Positions 8,108 through 17,129 are shown, counted from the first letter of the stretch. The stretch: DNA of 33,645 bases from a virus (IMGVR_UViG_3300027969_000266:1-33645); one strand, 5' to 3'. Notes: generated from the sequence alone by a model not told the origin. Program-made: numbers and translations.

Positions 8108-8526
8108 TAGAAGCTGAACTATACTCCTACATTACTGCTCAAGCTTCCATTACTAGCCTTGTAGGAACTCGCATCTATCCTGACACCGCACCGCAGAAAT
8201 GCGATTCCCCATTCATAGTATACAGCAAGATTGACACCACCCGAGAGATGCATCTTAGGGGTGCAACTGGGGTCTGTGTCGCAAGGTTCCAGCTCGATGT
8301 GTATGCATCAAGCCGTATGATTTGCGAAACGATTATTGAACAGGTTAGACTTAGGTTTAGTGGTTTTAAAGGTAACTGGGGAACCACATTCATTCATCAG
8401 GTTCGGATGGAATCCGAATCAGTTGGATGGGATATTGAGTCAGGGAAGGACACAGGAATCCATACCGGAAGTGTGGATCTAGTTGTAATTTTTACAGAAT
8501 CCACCACCGATTTTTTTGGAGGCTAG
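8104..8526 (+). CDS. Tail terminator-type protein (DUF3168-like)
   Basis: The product has 140 residues. It begins MIEAELYSYITAQASITSLVGTRIYPDTAPQ and continues PFIVYSKID, RFQLDVYA, then IIEQVRLRFSGF. This is the standard DUF3168 / gpU-like tail terminator pattern. Such a protein caps the tail tube and joins it to the neck. The ATGA overlap with the gp10-like gene indicates coupled translation. It lies immediately upstream of the tail tube gene, as expected in lambda-like tail modules. Confidence 0.85.
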   Translation: MIEAELYSYITAQASITSLVGTRIYPDTAPQKCDSPFIVYSKIDTTREMHLRGATGVCVARFQLDVYASSRMICETIIEQVRLRFSGFKGNWGTTFIHQVRMESESVGWDIESGKDTGIHTGSVDLVVIFTESTTDFFGG

Positions 8527-8530
8527 AATT

Positions 8531-8938
8531 ATGCCAGAATTAGCAGTAGCACAAACTTATGGAGTTACCCTCACCGCAGGCACTGCGGTAGCTGAAGTGA
8601 TATCTATCACTCCACCACAGAGCAAAACTTCAGCTATACAGACCAGCAACCTTTCCACCACTGGTCAAACCCACACCTTTATCGCAGGCTGGGAAGATCC
8701 AGGGGAAATGTCGTTTGAAGTTCATTTAACTGCAGCAAATTTAGCAGCCATGAATGCGCTTGCAAATGCTACGCCTGTTGTTGAAACCACATTTACGATT
8801 GCAATTCCTAGTCCTATCAGTTTATCGCTTGCAGTCAAAGGTTTTATTACCTCTAGAGGTATTAGCACCATTGCAGTGGGTGATGACCTGATCAAGGCAT
8901 CTTTCACAGTTAAAGTTTCAGGCGCATGTTATGTATAA
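8531..8938 (+). CDS. Major tail (tube) protein
   Basis: The product has 135 residues from ATG 8531. GGAGG at 8518-8522 with 8-base spacing supports this start; an in-frame TTG at 8516 would overlap the site itself. The sequence is all-β, Ser/Thr/Ala-rich and low in charge, with an EMSFEVHLTAANLAAMNAL segment and a C-terminal VKGFITSRGISTI strand, as in siphovirus tube proteins. Its position between the tail terminator and the frameshifted chaperone genes is diagnostic of the tube gene. The fold call rests on style and synteny. Confidence 0.85.
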   Translation: MPELAVAQTYGVTLTAGTAVAEVISITPPQSKTSAIQTSNLSTTGQTHTFIAGWEDPGEMSFEVHLTAANLAAMNALANATPVVETTFTIAIPSPISLSLAVKGFITSRGISTIAVGDDLIKASFTVKVSGACYV

Positions 8939-8955
8939 TTTAGGAGTTTTTTAAT

Positions 8956-9309
8956 ATGTCTTTATCTCGATCACAGATCCTTTCAAAAAAAGACAACCTG
9001 CCTAGGCAGGAAGTTTTAGTTCCAGAATGGGAAGGATCTGTATGGGTCAGAAGTCTTACTGTTGGCGAACGAGATAGCATAGATAACGAATTCAACGCAG
9101 CACGAGTCAAGAATAAAACCCCTGACAACCTTAGAGCAAGGATGCTTATTAAAGGGTGCTGCGATGAAAAGGGAAAAGCATTATTTACAGAAGCGGATAT
9201 CGCTGAAGTGAATGTGTTACCTGCAACGATCTTGGAAAAGATCTTTGATGCGATTCTAAAAATTAATCGCATTGGAGCAGGGGCAGTAGAGGATGCGGAA
9301 AAAAACTAA
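8956..9309 (+). CDS. Tail assembly chaperone (gpG-like), 0-frame product
   Basis: The product is a 117-residue protein that would coat the tape measure and recruit tube subunits during tail assembly. It begins SLSRSQILSKKDNLPRQEV and contains VPEWEGSVWVRSLTVGERD, typical of tail assembly chaperones that precede the tape measure. The last codons GAA AAA AAC TAA carry the slippery heptamer A AAA AAC in frame, so a fraction of ribosomes shift to the -1 frame and make the longer gpGT-like protein (continuing to 9629). TAGGAG precedes the ATG. Confidence 0.9.
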   Translation: MSLSRSQILSKKDNLPRQEVLVPEWEGSVWVRSLTVGERDSIDNEFNAARVKNKTPDNLRARMLIKGCCDEKGKALFTEADIAEVNVLPATILEKIFDAILKINRIGAGAVEDAEKN

Positions 9310-9343
9310 GGGAAAGCCCGAGTAGATTATTTCTATTCAGGCT
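9300..9343 (+). promoter_or_regulatory. Programmed -1 ribosomal frameshift signal
   Basis: The slippery heptamer A AAA AAC (9300-9306) is read in the 0 frame, with the 0-frame stop TAA immediately after it. Eight bases downstream begins a hairpin: AGCC (9315-9318) pairs with GGCT (9340-9343), a single C/A mismatch follows, GAGTAG (9320-9325) pairs with CTATTC (9333-9338) with one G-U, and the loop is 7 bases. Heptamer, spacing and stem together form a textbook stimulator, like the lambda G-GT arrangement. Confidence 0.88.
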
Positions 9344-9629
9344 GGCTGGACATCTGAAAAAGATGGTCAGTGAGATCGAGCAGGATATGAGCCATTCCGA
9401 ATTCATGGAGTGGGTCGCGTTTGCTAGGATCGAACCCATAGGGGATGCGCGATTAGATTTCCTAGCTGGGAGTGTTCAGCATACTCAGGTTGCTTGCACA
9501 TCAACCAGCAAACACAAGCTATCTGATTTTATCCCTGATTGGTTAGGTGAACGAGCAGTAGAGCAAAAGCAGACCCCTGAAATGCTTGCAGCAATTTTAG
9601 GCGGGTTGGTTACTAAGCAAAGGAAATAG
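9306..9629 (+). CDS. gpT-like extension of the tail chaperone, reached by -1 frameshift
   Basis: This frame is the -1 continuation of the chaperone gene. After the slip at AAAAAAC the ribosome reads CTA AGG GAA and on without a stop to 9629, giving about 224 residues in total. The extension contains an SRLFLFRLAGHL helix and the block HSEFMEWVAFARIEPIGDARLDFLAG, which resembles the gpT-type region of other phages (E/W-M-A-EPFG-RADLRAG pattern). An ATG at 9363 exists inside it but has no convincing ribosome binding site and would lose the N-terminal helix, so I treat it as internal. It ends two bases before the tape measure ATG. Confidence 0.87.
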   Translation, partial: LRESPSRLFLFRLAGHLKKMVSEIEQDMSHSEFMEWVAFARIEPIGDARLDFLAGSVQHTQVACTSTSKHKLSDFIPDWLGERAVEQKQTPEMLAAILGGLVTKQRK

Positions 9630-9631
9630 AC

Positions 9632-12600
9632 ATGGCAGATACATCCTTAGGACGAGCCAGTCTATCCGTTACAGCAGATCTTTCAGGCTTCACATCTTCC
9701 CTAGACACAGCATCCACAAAAGTTCAAGCCTTTGGTAGTAGCAGTGTAGCTGCAGCTATGGATGCCAATAAGGTTACTACCGCAACCGAAAAGGTTACTC
9801 TCTCGCTTGAGCAGCTCCAACAGGCAGCAGTATCAGGTTCCATCAATGCGACCATGTTCAAGCAAACATCTGCAGCAGCTAAGCTGGCAGTGGATCAGAT
9901 GGTCTTGCTCGATGGCGCAACCCTGTTGTTGATGAAGGATGAAAACGAACTTCAATTCCAGACTGCTAAACTTCAGACAGGTTATAAAGAGCTTGAAAAT
10001 AATCTGATGAAGACAGATGCAGCATTCAAGAATAATACGCTCTTGATCGAGTTGAACACCCAGAAGCAAAAGCTGTTGGCCCTTGAAAATAAGAATGTAA
10101 TTGCATCCATGATGGCGGTGGATGATCAGGCAATAGGCTATGCAGCCAACACCAAAACACTTAACGCAGAATTAGACATCAATGCCAGAAAGCTTGAACT
10201 GCAAGCACGACAAATGATGTTAGATACTGGGGCAACCAAAGCCCTTCATGATGAGCTAGTGAAATTAGAAGAACAGGAAAAAGCCCTGGCATTAGCAGAA
10301 GATAAAGTAAAGGGCATTAACCAGCCAGTTCCAATCATCGAACCACCCGCAGTAGTTGAACCACCCAAAGTGGATACGAATACACCTGAGTATGTCCAAG
10401 AGCAAATCAACCTAAAGTCTAAGACCGATCTAGCATCCAAAGCTTTGGAACTGCAAGCAAGGCAAATGAATGTAGATAGTGGGGCTACTAAAAAGCTTCA
10501 TGATGAGATGGTCAGGTTGGAGCAGATTGAACAAAAGTTAATCGCTGCTGAGAATAAGGCTAGGGGAATTCCCCCACCCCTACCGATCAAGCCACCACCG
10601 ATTCCAGAGAATAAGAATACTGCTGCCTATGTCACGAATGCAAAAAAGATGTCTGCAGAAACGGACATCTTAAATAAGAAACTGGATATGCAAGCTAGGC
10701 AGATGATGATAGCTGATGGTAGTGCCGCCAAGTTAGCCAGGGAATTATCAGCATTAGAAAAGGCTGAAAAGAAACTGTCCGATGCTGAAATAAAATTAGG
10801 AATTAGAAAACCACCAGAAGAGAAAAAAGCTAAAGAATCTAAAGGTGGCATGAAAATCACCGACATGCTCGGCATCGGATTTTTTACATCCGCATTCAGC
10901 AAAATCTTTGATGGTGCTTTGAATCTGGTAACTAAGATTACATCCTCTGTGATTGATCTAGGTGCCAAGGTTATTGAATCTGGAAGTAAGTTTCAGGAAC
11001 TAGATAACAGGCTTAAGGCACTGACCGGATTTAAAGGGATAGCTAAAGGACTTCAAGACATCATGAAGACTGGCCCCAGTGCCAGCTTTAATGCACTAGG
11101 GGAAGCTGCTACCCGATTAGCTCAGATGAAGTTCAGACCCGATGTGGTCACTGGTTTGATTAAGGACTTTAATAGGTTGGGTGTAGCTTTAGGAAATCCC
11201 GAAAAGATCGTAGCCCTTATTACAGATAAGCTTGCAGATATGGCAACAGAAGGTATTGCCACTATGTCAGCCCTGGGCAAGTTGGCAGATGAGGGTATCC
11301 CGATCTTTGAAGCTATGGCTAGTAGGATGGGAATCAGTGTTGATGAATTAAAGAGGCGAGTAGCAGCAGGGCTAATATCTGTAACAGATGCAGCGGTTGG
11401 TTTGCAAGATGCAGCCAATATGCCAAACATGGCAGCAGCAGCAGCAGAATCTGCCAATAGTTTTTCAGGAGTCTGGAGCAGGGTTACCAATAATATTGAA
11501 GTCCTGATGCAGAAGCTTGGCACCAGTCTTTTAGAGGGTTTTGGTTTAGTCAACCTTGGGGATTCTGTTACCAACTTTTTTGATGCAGTCTTTAAAAAGG
11601 CTGAGGATTTAGAACCCCTATTACAAAAGATAGGTGCCTTTGTTTCCACCACTACCGGAATGGTGATGGATAACCTTTCAAGCATCATTGATGAATGGGT
11701 AATCTTTACGGAAAAAATGACCATCGATGAAATGTTAGCGCAGGTTCAAAAAGCTGCAGCACAGATGCTAGAAGATTTAAAACCTTTTATTGATGCCCTA
11801 AAATGGATACTTGGTTTTACCAAAGATGTGGTGGTCATCACTATCGACATTGTCAAAAAGGGTGACCTTGTGGCCCGATGGATTCAGAATAATATTCTCA
11901 ACCCAGTAGCAGATGCAGGGGTGGCAATTGCTCAATCGGGTGCAGATGTAGTTGACTGGGCGACAGGGGTGGAAACAATCGGTGGCAGCGCAAACAATGC
12001 CGCGGATGGGGTCAACAACCTAGCCAATGCTTTAGGCCAAGCAGCAGAAAATGCTCAGGCATTAGTGGACACAGAATTTAGTGGGATTGGTGCTGGCTTT
12101 GGCGCAGATGCCCCAGTGTTTGAACCACCCCAACAGATGAATGGTGGAGGTACTTGGCTAACTGAACTTGAACAAGAAATGCAGTTAGCTGAAATGGAAC
12201 TGGCTGCATTTGATCGGCAGTGGCAACAGCTTAGTGATGATCTTCAGAAACCTATGCGGATAGAAGAACCAGGTTGGAAGAAGTTCTTTGCCGATAACAT
12301 CACACCTCTGCAACAGTATGAAAATGAACTTGCCAAACTTAGGGGCATGCTGGATGGATCTAAGGAAGGGGCTATGGCCTTTGCGCTTGGTTCTGCCAAT
12401 GCTATCAAAAAGCTTAAAGAAGCCACTGGGTTAGGGGGTCCACAACAATTTGCATCCGCAGTTCAAGCTGGATCGGCAGCAGAATTTCAGGTCAAGGTTG
12501 ATGAAATGGGCAAGGCCAAAAATGTTCAGGAAGAAATCAGGCAACTGATGGAAGCTGCTGCTGAGGTAGAAGCCCAACAGTTAGAAGCTGCTAGAGAAAT

Positions 12601-12673
12601 TGCTGCAGCCATTGACAGACTACCCGCACAAATGCCAAGACCCCAAGCCATTGCTGTTGCAGTGAACCCATAA
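9632..12673 (+). CDS. Tape measure protein
   Basis: This 1013-residue protein would set tail length and is ejected ahead of the DNA. At about 0.15 nm per residue it predicts a tail near 150 nm. Residues 1-400 are helical coiled coil. They include three tandem copies of a roughly 80-residue unit carrying the motif L-(E/D)-(L/M)-QARQM at residues 188, 272 and 351, the copies being separated by Pro-rich linkers. Residues about 400-440 have hydrophobic stretches. Residues about 450-600 hold the conserved tape-measure domain with ALGKLADEGIPIFEAMASRMG and DELKRRVAAGLIS. A further helical C-terminus follows. An AAGGAA site precedes the ATG, two bases after the chaperone stop. Confidence 0.94.
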   Translation: MADTSLGRASLSVTADLSGFTSSLDTASTKVQAFGSSSVAAAMDANKVTTATEKVTLSLEQLQQAAVSGSINATMFKQTSAAAKLAVDQMVLLDGATLLLMKDENELQFQTAKLQTGYKELENNLMKTDAAFKNNTLLIELNTQKQKLLALENKNVIASMMAVDDQAIGYAANTKTLNAELDINARKLELQARQMMLDTGATKALHDELVKLEEQEKALALAEDKVKGINQPVPIIEPPAVVEPPKVDTNTPEYVQEQINLKSKTDLASKALELQARQMNVDSGATKKLHDEMVRLEQIEQKLIAAENKARGIPPPLPIKPPPIPENKNTAAYVTNAKKMSAETDILNKKLDMQARQMMIADGSAAKLARELSALEKAEKKLSDAEIKLGIRKPPEEKKAKESKGGMKITDMLGIGFFTSAFSKIFDGALNLVTKITSSVIDLGAKVIESGSKFQELDNRLKALTGFKGIAKGLQDIMKTGPSASFNALGEAATRLAQMKFRPDVVTGLIKDFNRLGVALGNPEKIVALITDKLADMATEGIATMSALGKLADEGIPIFEAMASRMGISVDELKRRVAAGLISVTDAAVGLQDAANMPNMAAAAAESANSFSGVWSRVTNNIEVLMQKLGTSLLEGFGLVNLGDSVTNFFDAVFKKAEDLEPLLQKIGAFVSTTTGMVMDNLSSIIDEWVIFTEKMTIDEMLAQVQKAAAQMLEDLKPFIDALKWILGFTKDVVVITIDIVKKGDLVARWIQNNILNPVADAGVAIAQSGADVVDWATGVETIGGSANNAADGVNNLANALGQAAENAQALVDTEFSGIGAGFGADAPVFEPPQQMNGGGTWLTELEQEMQLAEMELAAFDRQWQQLSDDLQKPMRIEEPGWKKFFADNITPLQQYENELAKLRGMLDGSKEGAMAFALGSANAIKKLKEATGLGGPQQFASAVQAGSAAEFQVKVDEMGKAKNVQEEIRQLMEAAAEVEAQQLEAAREIAAAIDRLPAQMPRPQAIAVAVNP

Positions 12674-12683
12674 GGAACTAACC

Positions 12684-13655
12684 ATGGCTATTGATCTATT
12701 TGAAGAACTATGGGAAGAGAGAAAAGCAACTCTGGATAAGAGCTACCAGAACACCTACACCCGCACTTTTATCGTTCACACCAGCACCATTGAACAGACT
12801 GATATTAATATTTATGATGCCATTTATGGGCATCCTGACTGCCCACAAATAGGTGATAATTACCCTGGTGATACTGACACCTATGTTCAAAATGTAAACA
12901 TCAGCCCTGAGCAGGGTGATGCGCAGACATGGAAAGTCACGATTGAGTATTCCAGCAATCCAGATGCAGCATCCACCAGTTCAGATGGCAGCACCCCACC
13001 ACCACAAGTGGAAACCCAGCAGACCGGACAGAAACCAGCAGATAGGGAAGCGAACCCCACCCTAAGACCACCCGATTTTAAAGTAAACTTTGTTAGTTTT
13101 CCTTACATAGTACCGAACATCAACAACAGTGCAGGCGATCCTTTTGTTCCACCCATCACAGTGGAAAAGTTTAGGCCAGTGTTTTCAATTGGGTGCAATG
13201 TTAAATCGATTAATTCCTACACCCTAGCCACCTACATTGGCAAAGTGAATTCTACCAGTGTTACTTTTACCACAGGCACTGGGTGTGTGTTATCGATCCC
13301 AGCTAAAACAGGAAAAATCAAGAATATTAACACCGAACTATTGCTGGAAGGTAGCTTCCAATATTGGCGGCTTACCTATGAAATCGAAATCAACACCAGT
13401 GTTAGCCCGATTGATAACACCACTGTTATAGGCTGGGATATGTACTTGCTAGATATGGGTTATCGCATCAAGAAGGATGATAACGAGAGGGCACCCATCT
13501 TTGAGGGTGGGGTAAAGATTACTCAACCAGTCAGGCTGAATGGAGCAGGGAAGAAAGCTGCAGCGGGTGCTGCCAATAGCTATGTCATTTTTACTAGTGC
13601 CAATGTGTACGGAACTATCAACTTTGCAACTTTACCAGGATTAGGATTCTTTTAA
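12684..13655 (+). CDS. Putative tail tip protein
   Basis: The product has 323 residues, starting after AAGGA. An N-terminal domain (about 1-95, with TYTRTFIVHTSTIEQTDINIYDAI and a Trp-containing strand) is joined by a Pro/Gln/Ser-rich linker (about 96-140) to a β-rich C-terminal domain with several Ile/Val/Thr strands and WRLTYEIEIN. I do not recognise a named family. Immediately after the tape measure one expects distal tail or hub components, so a tail tip role is inferred. The ATG of the next gene overlaps its stop (TAATG). Confidence 0.72.
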   Translation: MAIDLFEELWEERKATLDKSYQNTYTRTFIVHTSTIEQTDINIYDAIYGHPDCPQIGDNYPGDTDTYVQNVNISPEQGDAQTWKVTIEYSSNPDAASTSSDGSTPPPQVETQQTGQKPADREANPTLRPPDFKVNFVSFPYIVPNINNSAGDPFVPPITVEKFRPVFSIGCNVKSINSYTLATYIGKVNSTSVTFTTGTGCVLSIPAKTGKIKNINTELLLEGSFQYWRLTYEIEINTSVSPIDNTTVIGWDMYLLDMGYRIKKDDNERAPIFEGGVKITQPVRLNGAGKKAAAGAANSYVIFTSANVYGTINFATLPGLGFF

Positions 13656-14836
13656 TGGCTGACCCAGTAGCATTTGAATTTGAAACGGCCAAGCAACTCC
13701 TAAGACTTTTAAAGAAGTCCAAGGATGGTGTATTTAATTCAGAGGTCAATGATGAAATTCCTTTGGATCATGCACCTGCATTCATTTGGGCTTATGTTCC
13801 AGCTACAGTTACCTGCACCTATGATGCCACAGTTAAGGCTTGGATTATTGGTGGGGCTGTTACTTGCTATCCCATCAACTCAGGGGTAGATGCTGCAGGT
13901 TTAATGCAATGGGGAAAGAATAATACTGATGGTGTTGTCACAGGTGGCATTACCTGCACCACTTTCACACCTAAGCTAACCTCTACTCAAACGGCTCCAA
14001 GCATAGGCAAGGGTTTCTACTTAGGCACTATCTTTGGATATAACGAATCCGAACAGCCAAGAGTGCTGATAGGGTTACCACCTGCACCCGCAACTGGTGG
14101 TAACGCAACCATAGAAGTGGTCACCGATGTTATCTGTACACCCACAGGGATTGAAGTATCCACAGTTACTTTGTCAGGTGCTGATTATGACAACGCAGTC
14201 ATAAGGCAATTCTTGGCTTTATCCGATGTTACGCCATCATCCTATTTAGGAAACCAAGGCCGAGTGGTCAAAGTTAATGATGCAGCAACTGGGTTGGAAT
14301 TTGGTGCCCTAACCGATGTAACTGCATCCACCTTCATTGCCTTGACAGACACTCCATCTGTATGGGGTACAACGAACACCTATAAAACTGTGGCTGTTTC
14401 TAGCACTAATAACAGTTTAGTTTTTGCAGCAAATAATGTGACCACAACAGACAGCATAGTGGGAGGTGGTAATCCGAACTCGCCAACCTGGGCAGCACTA
14501 AGTTTGGTAAACGACACCACAAACCCTGGAAATAACAAATATTACGCTACCACTTCCACAGGAGTTAAGGGCTGGCGGTCACCATCTCTAATAGGCGCAA
14601 CCGATTTTCCTGCAAACTACACCAGCGCAGGCAGTAAGTTTCTCAAAGTTAATGCAGGTGCTACAGCGGTTGAGTTTGTAGGGCCATTGGCAGCGGTTGC
14701 AGATGTGACAGCGTATACGATTTCGAGTGTAGATTTAGCTACGGCAGTATCGACAACACAAACAGCCATTGATGATTTAAAGACTCAAATGAACTTACTG
14801 TTAGCCCGCATCAGGTCACATGGGTTAATATCATAA
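13655..14836 (+). CDS. Tail protein with fibre-type repeat
   Basis: The product has 393 residues. The first ~160 form a β-rich domain with several Cys, starting VAFEFETAKQLLRLLKK. Around residues 190-217 is the recognisable fibre unit LSDVTPSSYLGNQGRVVKVN followed by AATGLEF. Related phrases recur later (FIALTDTPSVWG, and SKFLKVNAGATAVEF near 325). The last 35 residues are a short amphipathic helix with IDDLKTQMNLLLARI, likely a trimerising coiled coil. It overlaps both neighbours by TAATG. A role in the tail tip or fibre base is inferred. Confidence 0.75.
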   Translation: MADPVAFEFETAKQLLRLLKKSKDGVFNSEVNDEIPLDHAPAFIWAYVPATVTCTYDATVKAWIIGGAVTCYPINSGVDAAGLMQWGKNNTDGVVTGGITCTTFTPKLTSTQTAPSIGKGFYLGTIFGYNESEQPRVLIGLPPAPATGGNATIEVVTDVICTPTGIEVSTVTLSGADYDNAVIRQFLALSDVTPSSYLGNQGRVVKVNDAATGLEFGALTDVTASTFIALTDTPSVWGTTNTYKTVAVSSTNNSLVFAANNVTTTDSIVGGGNPNSPTWAALSLVNDTTNPGNNKYYATTSTGVKGWRSPSLIGATDFPANYTSAGSKFLKVNAGATAVEFVGPLAAVADVTAYTISSVDLATAVSTTQTAIDDLKTQMNLLLARIRSHGLIS

Positions 14837-16422
14837 TGCAATTCTCAACCACTCACTCTGGAATACAATCCTATTATTGCACCGCAATTAATGCCACTAC
14901 TGATAGCCTTACTTTGTCAGGGGGGACCATTACGGTAGGGAAAATTTACAAAGTCTTTATTACTAAATATGTTTTAGATTTACCTATCGAGATTGAAACA
15001 GAGAAGATTTATTTTTTAAGAATATCCAGTTCAGTCATCAAGATTTACTTAACTTTGGCAACTGCAAAAACGCAGACAAGTCCGATTAATTTTGCAACCA
15101 GTGCAAGTGGTACTTTGTTTATTGTTTACTTTCCTGAAAAGGCATACGCACCACTTACAAACGCAATATCAACCGCAGCGGAACCAGACCATATTTATTG
15201 CTGTCCACCTGTGGAACCAAGAAAAACTACCGACTTGATTGATACGGCAACCATAACTTTTTTAGGTACAACCGTAATTTTGAAGATGAAGTTTTGGAAT
15301 GTAGATGCATATAGTTGGGACTTTAGCCGATTGGCCTACCTAACAGCACCAGAAGTCACCATCGGATCTTACCAGTATAAATTTGAAATGTATTTTTATG
15401 ATGGCCCTTACCCTAGTTATAATAGAGACTACACTCAATGCAGGATGTCTGTAACTTCAAATGACCCTTCATGGAATGCTTTTTTCCCTGCAGTAACGGA
15501 AACAGGAACTACCTCTTTTTTAAATGCAGCCTTCCCCATGAGTGGCAATCTGGAAGGTGATAGGTATGTAGGAACTTATCCATCAGGATCTTGGGTATCA
15601 ACTTCTATTCCAGTTGTTTTTTCTGGAAACCAAACACTGCCAGACCAGTTGCGTTTTTATATGGTCGATGCCTATTTAGAACGCAGGGAAAGAGATCTTA
15701 CAGATCCTATTGTTCCTGAAGGCATTCAGAATAAGGTGGAGCTTGGCACGATTGATGTCATTTTAACTTATGATACTGATGCCTGTATGTATATCTCGGA
15801 TGTTCTCAACTATTACGAAATTCCAGGCAGGTTGGTTTATGCACCAGATAAAAACCCTGGTGGAAGTGCAAACGGGATAATCGACTATCCGACCATCACA
15901 AGCGGTAAGAAGTTCATCTCTTATCTAGGTCAACGAGATCAAAATATAAGCTTTTTAGGCACTGCGTCTCAGGATCCCTATGGATCACGAGCCCCAATAG
16001 ATAGATGGAACGCTTGGTTTAATGGTAGTTCCAGTTTTAGCTACAGAGACTTTATGCTTTCTCAGGACGACTCAGGTGGCTTTACGGATTATTATTTAGG
16101 GGTCAATCGTAGTTTTTCAGTTCGCTACACAGGAGGCACCCCATTTTTTACTGGGCTTCCTGATGGGGCAGTGTTCATGGACTCAAGGTTTCAATACACA
16201 TATGACACTGTTGGTCGTGGCTGGAATATGAATGGTGTTCCGCAAAAGTATATCCTATTTTATGCCATGCAAAAGTCAGCGAAAAAGCCAAACCCATATG
16301 GGCCTCATATTTTTACTGAAGGCCCAGGAAATATTTATAAGAACAACTATTACTACATCGTTTCTGATTCCGCTGAGTCTTATATAACCTCATTCATTAC
16401 CGCCCCACCACCACCACCCTAA
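14836..16422 (+). CDS. Large tail-module protein of unknown family
   Basis: The product has 528 residues. It is rich in Tyr, Phe, Thr and Pro and low in repeats, which suggests a compact β-structured receptor-binding or tip protein rather than an elongated fibre. Visible features are a β-rich N-terminal domain, a middle segment with YQYKFEMYFYDGPYPSYNRDY, a region with GTIDVILTYDTDACMYISDV, and a C-terminus ending in a run of six Pro. No signal peptide or membrane segment is present. I do not recognise it. Its position suggests virion assembly or host recognition. Confidence 0.75.
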   Translation: MQFSTTHSGIQSYYCTAINATTDSLTLSGGTITVGKIYKVFITKYVLDLPIEIETEKIYFLRISSSVIKIYLTLATAKTQTSPINFATSASGTLFIVYFPEKAYAPLTNAISTAAEPDHIYCCPPVEPRKTTDLIDTATITFLGTTVILKMKFWNVDAYSWDFSRLAYLTAPEVTIGSYQYKFEMYFYDGPYPSYNRDYTQCRMSVTSNDPSWNAFFPAVTETGTTSFLNAAFPMSGNLEGDRYVGTYPSGSWVSTSIPVVFSGNQTLPDQLRFYMVDAYLERRERDLTDPIVPEGIQNKVELGTIDVILTYDTDACMYISDVLNYYEIPGRLVYAPDKNPGGSANGIIDYPTITSGKKFISYLGQRDQNISFLGTASQDPYGSRAPIDRWNAWFNGSSSFSYRDFMLSQDDSGGFTDYYLGVNRSFSVRYTGGTPFFTGLPDGAVFMDSRFQYTYDTVGRGWNMNGVPQKYILFYAMQKSAKKPNPYGPHIFTEGPGNIYKNNYYYIVSDSAESYITSFITAPPPPP

Positions 16423-16433
16423 AGGATTCAACC

Positions 16434-16694
16434 ATGGTTATTCACTTTGAATTGCATCCTAGCTGGACTCAATCCTTACTATTTGGAGATGCCATCAAAG
16501 CTGGGGTATCATTAGGGAAGGATCAGCATTGGCATTACAACGGCATCACCGGACTTTGGGTGGTTTCCAATGGTTTCCTAATTATCGAGATCATTGAAAA
16601 GCCATGCGATATTGAACCCAGTTTAATCAGGGTTACGATCAGGCAGATCCAAGCACGACTAATGCAACCAAGGAAGAAAAAGAATGGGAAGTGA
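16434..16694 (+). CDS. Small tail-module protein of unknown function
   Basis: The product has 86 residues with an AAAGGA site before the ATG. It contains several aromatic and His residues in its first half (HFELHPSWTQSL, KDQHWHYNGITGLWVV), an amphipathic β segment FLIIEIIEKPCDIEPSL, and ends in a basic tail rich in Arg and Lys. It has no membrane segment. It lies in line with the fibre genes and may be a small structural or assembly factor. I cannot name a family. Confidence 0.7.
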   Translation: MVIHFELHPSWTQSLLFGDAIKAGVSLGKDQHWHYNGITGLWVVSNGFLIIEIIEKPCDIEPSLIRVTIRQIQARLMQPRKKKNGK

Positions 16695-16830
16695 AATCTT
16701 TTTTTGGTCTCAGGGTAGTAGCACTTTTAGTCAAACTGATATGGGAAACTCTGTGGTAATCATTTATTCAGGGAGGTCATTATGCCAGCAGGATCATATA
16801 GTTTTTACGCTGAGCAGGGTGCAACCCTAG
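16684..16830 (+). CDS. Possible 48-residue overlapping ORF
   Basis: An ATG at 16684 follows AAGGAAG at a suitable distance and overlaps the last 11 bases of the preceding gene. The frame bridges the otherwise empty 87 bases to the next gene and ends 49 bases inside it. The product starts MGSEIFFWSQGSSTFSQTD and is uncharged and unremarkable. It may be real, or it may only maintain translational coupling between its neighbours. Confidence 0.3.
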   Translation: MGSEIFFWSQGSSTFSQTDMGNSVVIIYSGRSLCQQDHIVFTLSRVQP

Positions 16831-17129
16831 AACGAGTTATCACTTATACCGACTCTGCAGAAGCCATCATCAACCTGACTGGCTACACCGCTAAAATGCA
16901 GGTACGGACCAGCGCAGAAAGTGCCACAGTAGTTCTAGAACTAACCAACTCTGCAGGCATCACCATCAATGGAGCTGCTGGCACTCTTACCATCTTAGTT
17001 GCAGCTTCCGTCTTATCAGCTATCGCACCCTTAATTTATGTCTATGATTTGGAAATCACTGCACCTAATGGGAAAGTGACGCGACTAATTGAAGGTCGTT
17101 TCTATGTCAAGGCAGAGGTAACCCGATGA
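16782..17129 (+). CDS. Conserved phage tail/baseplate-type protein
   Basis: The product has 115 residues, with GGGAGGTC just before the ATG. The pattern MPAGSYSFYAEQGATLERVITY, then IINLTGYTAKMQVR, a Leu/Thr strand, GAAGTLTILV, YDLEITAPNGKVTRLIEGRF and VTR is a widespread single-domain β-sandwich protein found beside fibre genes of many siphoviruses, related in layout to BppU N-terminal domains. It probably links a fibre to the tail tip. The ATGA overlap with the next gene supports a joint role. Confidence 0.8.
   Translation: MPAGSYSFYAEQGATLERVITYTDSAEAIINLTGYTAKMQVRTSAESATVVLELTNSAGITINGAAGTLTILVAASVLSAIAPLIYVYDLEITAPNGKVTRLIEGRFYVKAEVTR

Noticed and set aside
9363-9629. Independent gene starting at ATG 9363
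   Set aside because: The frame is open back to the slip site and the upstream part encodes the expected helix; the ATG has no convincing ribosome binding site.
11122-11724. 200-codon minus-strand frame inside the tape measure gene
   Set aside because: The + strand frame is a recognised tape measure with conserved domain; the reverse frame is low-complexity Ser/Ala/Leu shadow.
16695-16720. Terminator at the T-run near 16698
   Set aside because: No hairpin precedes the T residues.
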